Shown here one piece after another: positions 62,001 through 64,000 of a stretch of DNA of 64,000 nt. The stretch covers positions 33,770,357 through 33,834,356 of the forward strand of contig NC_079891.1 in NCBI RefSeq assembly GCF_024868665.1, written 5' to 3'. The notes beneath the pieces were generated by a model, which worked only from the letters and a program-made list of their open reading frames with translations, did no database searches and was not told the DNA's origin. The first letter of the stretch is position 1; every line of letters begins with the position of its first letter. Position numbers and translations under genes: made by a program. This DNA is from Triplophysa rosa. Taxonomy: Eukaryota; Chordata; Actinopteri; Cypriniformes; Nemacheilidae.

Positions 62001-62381
62001 GAATCTGATGGGAAGATATGGAGACAACAGCCACAGCAGAGTAAGAACCCGTGTAATATTTTACAAAATCTTAGTCACAGGGTTTATACAGCAAAAGTGT
62101 TTATTCAATGTTAAAGTAACTGTTTGCCTTCAATAAAGGTTATATATAGCAATAAAGTATTATTATGCAGACACTCCTGTATATATGAAAAACAAAATGT
62201 TTAACTTTATCAAATAAAACTGTCCCACTTTAATCCACAGGGCATCAATTGGTTTCACTGGAAAGGTCACGAGCATTCGATTCCCTTCGCTGAGATGAAG
62301 ATCCGGCCTGTTCGTTTCAGAAATTTGGAAGGCAGACGGAAAAGATCATAGACTTAATTTTCCCTTCTTTCTCCTGTTGAA
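35503..62381 (+). CDS. tnc: Tenascin-C, whole gene (spliced; overall coding span)
   Basis: Tenascin-C is a secreted hexameric matrix glycoprotein that modulates cell adhesion and migration in development, wound repair and regeneration. The exon chain gives a signal peptide, a cysteine/coiled-coil assembly segment, a partial and 13 full EGF repeats, 16 FN3 domains and a fibrinogen-like globe, about 2,350 residues. I found 28 coding exons (exons 2-29) with consistent phases except at exon 21 and near the stop. Assignment to TNC rather than TNR, TNN or TNX rests on the domain order, the EGF number, exons 17 and 18 resembling the TNC extra domains C and D, and close agreement of the FN3 and fibrinogen sequences with TNC. 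The extra FN3 exons 11-18 are all phase 1-1 and can be skipped without a frameshift. The same family's adhesive RGD motif in FN3-3 is missing. Confidence 0.95.
36077..37381 (+). CDS. tnc: tnc exon 3: EGF-like repeats
   Basis: One 1,305-bp exon encodes a partial EGF unit and 13 full tenascin-type EGF repeats of about 31 residues, each with six cysteines in the pattern CPxxCxxxGxCxxGxCxCxxGxxGxxC. Having the whole array in one exon is a known tenascin feature. Human TNC has 14 full repeats. Here the linker between repeats 1 and 2 is only one residue (VDC-S-CPVDC, 36259-36273) instead of about four, and the repeat after next matches the human fifth repeat (ICPNDC), so one unit appears lost near this junction. 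High GC and strong codon regularity produce long false frames on both strands. Phase 1 at both ends. Confidence 0.97.
37382..37878 (+). other. tnc: tnc intron 3, nothing notable
   Basis: About 500 bp of ordinary intron with donor GTGAGA and acceptor TGTTTTCCAG. No repeat or RNA gene recognised. Confidence 0.7.
37879..38142 (+). CDS. tnc: tnc exon 4: FN3-1
   Basis: Reads from [20 protein letters not shown] to [10 protein letters not shown], a complete FN3 domain in one 264-bp exon. It has the core Trp, the EPGIEY motif before strand F and a typical C-terminal strand. Phase 1 at both ends; acceptor TTTTCCAG, donor GTACGT. Confidence 0.95.
38516..38631 (+). CDS. tnc: tnc exon 5: FN3-2, first half
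   Basis: Encodes [20 protein letters not shown], then [18 protein letters not shown], very close to the TNC second FN3 domain. The donor GTTAGA at 38632 leaves phase 0. The remainder of the domain is in exon 6 after a 1.7 kb intron. Confidence 0.93.
38632..40352 (+). other. tnc: tnc intron 5
   Basis: A 1.7 kb intron that splits FN3-2. It contains a MITE at about 39997-40263 (inverted ends CTTTGCACATACAGTCCGAA and TTGGACTCGATGTGCAA); the overlapping open frames on both strands near 39968-40199 come from this element. The rest has no recognisable feature. Confidence 0.7.
40353..40506 (+). CDS. tnc: tnc exon 6: FN3-2, second half
   Basis: Runs from [20 protein letters not shown] through [19 protein letters not shown] and ends at the phase 1 donor GTAATG. 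It completes FN3-2; the [12 protein letters not shown] motif is typical. It is too short and open-ended to appear as a simple open reading frame. Confidence 0.93.
40600..40790 (-). mobile_element. tRNA-like SINE fragment
   Basis: The + strand reads CAACCTTTGCTCTGCTAATACAATGCTCTACCAACTGAGCTACAG, whose reverse complement resembles a tRNA 5' half (CTGTAGCTCAGTTGGTAGAG). It is preceded by the ATGTTTTTATCCGAAGTGAC motif shared with other dispersed copies in cyprinids. It is not a functional tRNA: the remainder does not fold as one. Confidence 0.65.
41213..42247. mobile_element. Unclassified element carrying a minisatellite
   Basis: The left part starts TGTCACGGAATACGGAAGAA and has GAACCCAAGCGCAGGCAG. 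The right part ends GCAGAGCCATGACA. A near-perfect stem (AACGTATATTATTGTC with GACAATAATATGTT, about 42130-42164) and a second inverted pair (CATGGCTCTGCT and AGCAGAGCCATG) lie near the right end. TGTCA/TGACA ends suggest a DNA element, but the family is not certain. It sits in tnc intron 6. Confidence 0.6.
41460..41958. repeat. GGAACAGGAACATGGGCA minisatellite
   Basis: About 500 bp of degenerate tandem copies of a 16-18 bp unit (GGAACAGGAACATGGGCA and shorter forms). Open frames over it on both strands (for example 41328-41942 and 41491-41961) give low-complexity GRNRNM or PVPVPAHV repeats and are not genes. Confidence 0.92.
42783..43052 (+). CDS. tnc: tnc exon 7: FN3-3
   Basis: Complete FN3 domain: [20 protein letters not shown] at the start, [20 protein letters not shown] near the end, phase 1 at both ends. 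In human TNC this domain carries the integrin-binding RGD within the matching loop (SRRGDMSS). Here the loop reads [10 protein letters not shown], so RGD is absent. The upstream integrin-alpha9 region corresponds to [10 protein letters not shown]. Confidence 0.95.
43186..43371 (+). CDS. tnc: tnc exon 8: FN3-4, first part
   Basis: Starts [20 protein letters not shown] and continues [20 protein letters not shown]; closely matches the fourth TNC FN3 domain. The donor GTAAAA at 43372 leaves phase 1; the domain finishes in exon 9. Confidence 0.94.
43445..44044 (+). mobile_element. MITE (GCAGAGATGACGTATTTTTGTA ends), copy 1
   Basis: The left end reads CAGAGATGA, then TTTTTGTATGCAAAACCCGG. The right end reads CTACAAAAATACGTCATCCCTGC. 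It occupies most of the intron between exons 8 and 9. A second copy in the opposite orientation lies at 52845-53522 in intron 16. Non-coding. Confidence 0.85.
44187..44276 (+). CDS. tnc: tnc exon 9: FN3-4, last part
   Basis: A 90-bp phase 1-1 exon encoding [20 protein letters not shown] and EPATANALT, the F-G strands of FN3-4. The acceptor is CTGCACAG, the donor GTGAGA. Confidence 0.93.
44391..44654 (+). CDS. tnc: tnc exon 10: FN3-5
   Basis: Complete phase 1-1 FN3 domain: [20 protein letters not shown], then [16 protein letters not shown], and [20 protein letters not shown] near the end. Human FN3-5 has a basic GRHKSKPA stretch associated with heparin and growth-factor binding; here the equivalent GRRRSAPA is likewise basic. 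This is the last constitutive domain before the splice cassette. Confidence 0.95.
44909..45280 (+). CDS. tnc: tnc exon 11: extra FN3 domain with acidic N-terminal extension
   Basis: The FN3 part runs from [17 protein letters not shown] to LLDAVAVTG and is preceded by about 40 acidic, Ser-rich residues ([15 protein letters not shown] ... [10 protein letters not shown]) unlike normal interdomain linkers. Two in-frame acceptors, CTTGTAG ending at 44887 and TTTTATATAG ending at 44908, differ by 21 bp and would add or drop seven mostly hydrophobic residues. I chose 44909, which starts AETDPEL. Phase 1-1, so skippable. Confidence 0.88.
45281..46915 (+). other. tnc: tnc intron 11 with AT-rich degenerate tandem array
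   Basis: Roughly 45585-46215 consists of diverged copies of a unit of about 90-130 bp built around TTTTACAAACTTAAAGCATTATCATAT and TTAATATATTTTAATATAGTTC. The short open frames from 46425 to 46806 have no recognisable domain. Acceptor TTTTCTGCAG. Confidence 0.7.
46916..47311 (+). CDS. tnc: tnc exon 12: extra FN3 domain with Thr/Ser-rich extension
   Basis: The FN3 domain ([19 protein letters not shown] ... [19 protein letters not shown]) is preceded by about 45 residues rich in Thr, Ser, Val and Pro ([20 protein letters not shown]), a likely flexible, mucin-like linker. Phase 1-1, 396 bp, acceptor TTTTCTGCAG, donor GTACAT. The extension is encoded in the same exon and is not a cryptic intron by any splice signal I can see. 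Confidence 0.9.
47485..48055. repeat. AT-rich degenerate tandem array in tnc intron 12
   Basis: About five diverged copies of a unit near 100 bp with the common core AAAAATTGGCATTGCTATAA, GCAAATGACTTGTGTAAAAT and runs of AATAATATAATATAA. Open frames on the - strand over it (47612-48202) are low complexity. Confidence 0.75.
48380..48658 (+). CDS. tnc: tnc exon 13: extra FN3 domain
   Basis: Phase 1-1 single-exon domain: [20 protein letters not shown], then [16 protein letters not shown], and [17 protein letters not shown] near the end. Potential N-glycosylation sites include NVS, NLS and NTS. One of eight tandem extra domains. Confidence 0.94.
48659..50385 (+). other. tnc: tnc intron 13
   Basis: A 1.7 kb intron holding a SINE-like fragment (about 49280-49400, GATCTTGTAGCTCAAAAGC start), a fragment of the CCCTGCTGAAAAA MITE family (about 49515-49735) and a palindrome at about 50020-50158 (GTGGAGTTGCACAGACTGAT and ATCGGTCTGTGCAGCGCCAC arms). 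Open frames here belong to these repeats. Confidence 0.7.
50386..50658 (+). CDS. tnc: tnc exon 14: extra FN3 domain
   Basis: Phase 1-1, 273 bp: [20 protein letters not shown], then [15 protein letters not shown], and [20 protein letters not shown] near the end. Acceptor CTCCTGTAG, donor GTAACT. It has the family pattern LxVSNIT..SFxVSW ... FILEIIDS of TNC extra domains. Confidence 0.94.
50659..51747 (+). other. tnc: tnc intron 14 with ~62-bp AT-rich tandem array
   Basis: About 51112-51540 is a degenerate array of a unit near 60 bp with core TTTGTAAACATACTTGAGAT and TATGAATTATTTTAAATATT. It is a different unit from the arrays in introns 11 and 12. Otherwise ordinary intron; acceptor TCCTCTGTAG. 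Confidence 0.75.
51748..52020 (+). CDS. tnc: tnc exon 15: extra FN3 domain
   Basis: Phase 1-1, 273 bp: [39 protein letters not shown], and [21 protein letters not shown]-rich stretch (GGCCGCGGGCGCGCGCTCC, about 51900-51918) in an otherwise moderate-GC exon. Donor GTACTG. Confidence 0.94.
52193..52465 (+). CDS. tnc: tnc exon 16: extra FN3 domain
   Basis: Phase 1-1, 273 bp: [36 protein letters not shown], and [20 protein letters not shown]. The usual Tyr of the TEYEI motif is Phe here (TVFDVV). Only 172 bp separate it from exon 15. Confidence 0.94.
52650..52798. mobile_element. Short MITE with AGCAATTCGTAACTATTTTA ends
   Basis: The left end AGCAATTCGTAACTATTTTA is mirrored at the right by TAAAATAGTTACGAATTGCT, a perfect 20-bp inverted repeat. 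Part of the same family may lie at about 49795-49840. Confidence 0.8.
52845..53522 (-). mobile_element. MITE (GCAGAGATGACGTATTTTTGTA ends), copy 2, reverse
   Basis: Reverse-oriented relative to 43445-44044. It starts GAGATGACGTATTTTTGTAG and ends ATACAAAAATACGTCATCTC. Internal blocks such as TAACTGGTGTGTTTTATGTC correspond to CATAAAACACACCAGTTATA in copy 1. Confidence 0.85.
53831..54109 (+). CDS. tnc: tnc exon 17: extra FN3 domain, like TNC domain C
   Basis: Phase 1-1, 279 bp: [35 protein letters not shown], and [20 protein letters not shown]. The PYGF, DSG.LL.PQE and LITGIGYEV motifs match the alternatively spliced domain C of vertebrate TNC, which helps anchor orthology. Confidence 0.94.
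54110..55856 (+). other. tnc: tnc intron 17
   Basis: A 1.7 kb intron. A diverged palindromic-repeat copy lies at about 55326-55535 (AACACAAAATCACCGAGACA, AATATCTTCTTTTGTG) and a related fragment near 54290-54415. No exon or RNA gene recognised. Confidence 0.65.
55857..56129 (+). CDS. tnc: tnc exon 18: extra FN3 domain, like TNC domain D
   Basis: Phase 1-1, 273 bp: [39 protein letters not shown], and [20 protein letters not shown]. It matches the domain next to FN3-6 in mammalian TNC. The acceptor at 55855-55856 (CAATCAG) keeps the frame; the next AG two bases on would not. Confidence 0.94.
56130..57332 (+). other. tnc: tnc intron 18
   Basis: A 1.2 kb AT-rich intron; 56350-56790 is a low-complexity stretch of TTTATTTTT and AATAATATT runs without a clear tandem unit. 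Nothing else seen. Acceptor TTTCTGCCAG. Confidence 0.65.
57333..57455 (+). CDS. tnc: tnc exon 19: FN3-6, first half
   Basis: Encodes [20 protein letters not shown], then [20 protein letters not shown], matching the A-C strands of human FN3-6. Phase 1 at both ends; donor GTGAGC, followed by a 76-bp intron. Confidence 0.94.
57532..57675 (+). CDS. tnc: tnc exon 20: FN3-6, second half
   Basis: Encodes [20 protein letters not shown], then [20 protein letters not shown]. Phase 1 at both ends, 144 bp, acceptor TGCTCTTCAG, donor GTGGGT. Completes FN3-6. Confidence 0.94.
57804..58192 (+). mobile_element. MITE with TTTAAAGTCCC inverted ends, copy 2
   Basis: Starts TTTAAAGTCCCCG and ends GGGACTTTAAA. 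Contains GGAGGAGTTAACAGATGCTC and AACTATTTACAATAAACGC, shared in reverse with 327-693. It lies in tnc intron 20, between the FN3-6 and FN3-7 exons. Confidence 0.85.
58300..58500. repeat. AT-rich simple sequence (TA runs)
   Basis: Alternating TATATA tracts with interruptions, including several self-complementary stretches. It lies in tnc intron 20 and adds to the low-complexity context around the disturbed exon 21. Confidence 0.85.
58718..58856 (+). CDS. tnc: tnc exon 21: FN3-7, first half, frame broken
   Basis: The position, the acceptor TCTCTTTTTAG and the donor CAG-GTGGAA fit the missing half-domain. Pieces of the expected sequence appear in different frames: PPRQVLT near the start, then W-Q, PAVAT, VDG and YTVSS, matching the pattern WQPAxATVDxYxIS of this domain. 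Joining them needs at least three one-base shifts, several at an extra A (58791-58822), and no single frame crosses the exon. Since exon 22 is intact and the 12-N gap lies 90 bp away, residual assembly error is more likely than true decay. Confidence 0.6.
58946..58957. other. Assembly gap (12 N)
   Basis: Twelve undetermined bases separate two CT-rich runs. The true length of the tract is unknown, so the intron between exons 21 and 22 may be longer or shorter than shown. Confidence 0.99.
58965..59057 (+). repeat. CT microsatellite beside the gap
   Basis: About 93 bp of nearly pure (CT)n, continuing a CT-rich zone that starts near 58875. It lies 36 bp before the acceptor of exon 22. Its frames (Ser-Leu or Arg-Glu runs) are artefacts. 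Confidence 0.97.
59093..59236 (+). CDS. tnc: tnc exon 22: FN3-7, second half
   Basis: With a phase 1 acceptor it reads [20 protein letters not shown], then [20 protein letters not shown], matching the E-G strands of FN3-7 (VSGNTxx motif). 144 bp, phase 1 at both ends, donor GTGCGT. In the other two frames the exon contains stops or gives no FN3 match. Confidence 0.92.
59237..59850 (+). other. tnc: tnc intron 22
   Basis: About 610 bp. A short piece (about 59610-59655, CATTTACTTTTTTAGCAGAC) resembles the SINE-tail motif seen at 40.6 kb. Nothing else recognised. Confidence 0.65.
59851..59981 (+). CDS. tnc: tnc exon 23: FN3-8, first half
   Basis: Encodes [20 protein letters not shown], then [20 protein letters not shown]. 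Ends in phase 0 at donor GTGAGC. Matches FN3-8 (PPRAxxTGYxLxYxSxDG), the domain next to the fibrinogen globe. Confidence 0.94.
60112..60244 (+). CDS. tnc: tnc exon 24: FN3-8, second half
   Basis: Encodes [20 protein letters not shown], then [17 protein letters not shown] and STVFTTG at the end. Phase 0 to phase 1. Completes the sixteenth FN3 domain. Acceptor GTTAAAACAG, donor GTCAGT. Confidence 0.93.
60335..60486 (+). CDS. tnc: tnc exon 25: fibrinogen-like globe, part 1
   Basis: Encodes [40 protein letters not shown] and [10 protein letters not shown]. It includes the first conserved disulfide pair (ADCS ... TYCDM) and the CDMxTDGGGW signature of fibrinogen-related domains. Phase 1 to phase 0, donor GTATGT. 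Confidence 0.95.
60560..60656 (+). CDS. tnc: tnc exon 26: fibrinogen-like globe, part 2
   Basis: Encodes [20 protein letters not shown] and [13 protein letters not shown], the segment of the FBG fold with the conserved NW..Y..GFGD..EFWLG motif. Acceptor TTTCGTCAG, phase 1 donor GTGAGT. Confidence 0.95.
60669..61560. mobile_element. hAT-like element in tnc intron 26
   Basis: The flanks GTTTGTGC (60661-60668) and GTCTGTGC (61561-61568) form an 8-bp duplication with one mismatch. The inner ends are partly inverted (CACAGCCTATCC ... GTAGGGCCCC and GGGGCCCCC ... AGGATCGGCACTG). The interior is AT-rich and non-coding. It lies just four bases after the donor of exon 26, splitting the fibrinogen-domain exons by about 1 kb. 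Confidence 0.75.
61638..61799 (+). CDS. tnc: tnc exon 27: fibrinogen-like globe, part 3
   Basis: Encodes [20 protein letters not shown], then [20 protein letters not shown] and [14 protein letters not shown]. Strongly conserved FBG core (YELRVDLRD, AxYDKF). Phase 1 at both ends, 162 bp. Confidence 0.95.
61877..62040 (+). CDS. tnc: tnc exon 28: fibrinogen-like globe, part 4
   Basis: Encodes [40 protein letters not shown] and [14 protein letters not shown]. It holds the acidic calcium-site motif (DNDND), the second disulfide pair (NCALS ... NCHR) and the LMGRYGD motif. Phase 1 to phase 0, donor GTAAGA. Confidence 0.95.
62241..62381 (+). CDS. tnc: tnc exon 29: C-terminus and stop (frame shifted by A5 run)
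   Basis: Encodes [34 protein letters not shown], the conserved end of the TNC globe. A run of five A at 62340-62344 then puts the ribosome in a frame giving a 12-residue tail and TGA at 62379-62381. With four A the end would be RRKRS with TAG at 62350-62352, as expected for TNC. I give the literal end; the one-base excess is probably an error or a recent indel. Confidence 0.9.
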
Positions 62382-64000
62382 AAGCACACAAACCTTGTCT
62401 CTCGCCATAGACAGACACGACCAAAACGCCAGATGAAATCTCCCCTATTGTGTGTTTTAAAAATGCACGATTAAAGGTGGAAATTTTTACTCAAGTCTAC
62501 AAAAAAAACTGTGACATCTGTACACTCTTTAAAATAAAGGCGCTTGAAAGGTTCTTCACAGGGATGCCGTAGAAGAACCATTTTTGGTTCCACAATGAAC
62601 CATTCAGCCAAAGGTTCTTTAAAGAACCAGCTATTTCTTACTTTTTTATAATCTGAAGAACATTTTTTCGACTCGAAGAACCTTTTGTGAAACAGAAAGG
62701 TTCTTCAGATTTTAAAGGTTCTTTATGAAACCAAAAGGTTCTTCTATGGCATCGAAGAACCTTTTGAAGCACCTTTTTTTTAAAGAGTGTAGCATGTTTG
62801 TGTTATTTGTTTAGATAGTAACACATTCAAGTTAAAAATCTCGAAATAACAGTTTACAGGCAAATGTGCCAAAGATTATGTTTTTTTTTCCCTATAAATC
62901 CAAAAATGTAACCGCTCAGACTGCCATTTTTATCATTATTGATTAGCATCATTGGAAGCTCTGTTTTTCTATGGAGGAAGTGTCTTTGAGACCAGTGATG
63001 TCATTTCCTCTCCTCTCATTCTTGCAGTGAATCATCACCCAGTTCGGGTTTGACAGACATGATGGTGTGTTTATTGTTTTCAGGGTTCAAAATGTAAACA
63101 ACTGAGGAAATTTAAAAATGATTCTTTTTTAATAACCGTAAAGGAAACAATACTGAGACAAGCAGTTTGATTTTTATTGTTATTTCTTTGAAATTTATTT
63201 TTATAACGTGTTTCCCCATATTAGATAACATAATGTCTATAATCTCTAAAAGCAGAAGTGTTCAAAATAGAAAATGTTGTATGTTGAGATTTGTATGTTG
63301 TTAACTTCCCATTTAAACCATTAAAAGTCACGCTAAAAAAAATGACAGAAAATAAAACATCAATACTCCTTGCTACAGTAAAACACTTTTGTTAAAAATG
63401 ATTAATGTTCTCAAATGTGTTTATGAAACAGACAGCGAATGTAAATGTGAAAGCATCATTTTGTTTTCTTTAATTTGAACGTCTAAGCAATGTGTGGATA
63501 TTGAGACGATAAAAGATCAACAGTAGCCCAGATGTTTGTGAAATGTTATTTTTATGTTCATGACAATGTTTGCATTTCACACAAAATGCATCAAACATAC
63601 CAGGATCAAATTAAAAAAAGGAAAAGTTACAGAAATAAATCGGCAGTATTGTGATCTTAAAATAGCTTGCACTGACATTCATTAGTGTGGCTCAGTTTTT
63701 GGTAAATATAACAACAACGTTCACAACTTTTTACCTTCAGCTAAATAGTTCTGTTTACTAATGCAACAAAATATTGTAAACTGCCATCTACAGGTATAGA
63801 TATCATTTGAAGCATAATATGCTTGACAATTTAATTTGGCACAAATCACAGAATCCAATTAGAAAAAAATCGACACAGTAGGTTTCCAAAAACATTGCAC
63901 GTTTGAAGTTTTACAAACATTTAACCAGTTTTCCTCAAAAGACAAATTACCTATAAGGCCCAACAGCGTTTAATATTTCATATTCGGAACAAATGATGTC
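62382..64000 (+). other. tnc: tnc 3' UTR and downstream DNA
   Basis: No further coding sequence. AATAAA-type signals occur at about 62533, 63352 and 63633, so the transcript could end at more than one site; the choice is not decidable here. A MITE (62524-62791) lies within the probable UTR. The remainder is AT-rich and has no recognisable gene. Confidence 0.6.
62524..62791. mobile_element. MITE with CACTCTTTAAAATAAAGGCGCTT ends, copy 3
   Basis: The ends CACTCTTTAAAATAAAGGCG and AGCACCTTTTTTTTAAAGAGTG are inverted. The interior is dense in GGTTCTTCA and GAACCTTT motifs, themselves mutually complementary, so the transcript could fold into a long hairpin in the 3' UTR. Confidence 0.85.

Noticed and set aside
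1..64000. CRISPR arrays, operons, riboswitches
   Set aside because: Direct repeats here are minisatellites or MITEs without uniform unique spacers, and the gene structure is eukaryotic.

Overview
The window comes from a vertebrate, very probably a cyprinid teleost (carp/zebrafish group). It holds a split gene with GT-AG introns, long AT-rich non-coding stretches, CA/GT and CT microsatellites, and many short inverted-repeat DNA transposons of the kinds that crowd cyprinid genomes. The species call is an inference from repeat content and from the protein; no database was searched.

The only gene I can support is tenascin-C (tnc), on the + strand. It fills roughly 24.6-62.4 kb. A GA-rich, TATA-like promoter and a probable non-coding exon 1 lie near 24.6-24.9 kb. 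A 10.6 kb first intron leads to exon 2 (35454-35971), which carries the start codon, signal peptide, cysteine cluster and coiled-coil oligomerisation segment. One large exon (36077-37381) encodes a partial and 13 complete tenascin EGF repeats. Then come 16 fibronectin type III (FN3) domains: five constitutive N-terminal ones (37.9-44.7 kb), eight single-exon extra domains with symmetric phase 1-1 boundaries (44.9-56.1 kb, the expected alternative-splicing cassette), and three constitutive ones each split over two exons (57.3-60.2 kb). Five exons encode the C-terminal fibrinogen-like globe (60.3-62.4 kb). The predicted protein is about 2,350 residues. It is a secreted hexameric extracellular-matrix glycoprotein.

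Two places interrupt an otherwise clean reading frame. The first-half exon of FN3-7 (about 58718-58856) carries several one-base frame breaks next to a 12-N assembly gap and a long CT tract. Near the stop codon a run of five A shifts the frame and replaces the expected RRKRS end. Both look more like residual assembly or sequencing errors than a dead gene, because every other exon is intact.

Region layout: 1-24.6 kb is intergenic with no supportable gene and many mobile-element remnants. These include a 3 kb fold-back element with about 618 bp arms at 6.3-9.35 kb, a 1 kb hAT-like element at 21.8 kb, and TTAA-flanked MITEs. 24.6-62.4 kb is tnc, whose introns hold further MITEs, a nested cluster of one MITE family (32.6-33.85 kb), a GGAACAGGAACATGGGCA minisatellite (41.5 kb) and three separate AT-rich degenerate tandem arrays. 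62.4-64 kb is the probable 3' UTR and downstream DNA. I saw no convincing novel biological system. The most useful observations concern the structure and integrity of tnc and the repeat architecture around it.
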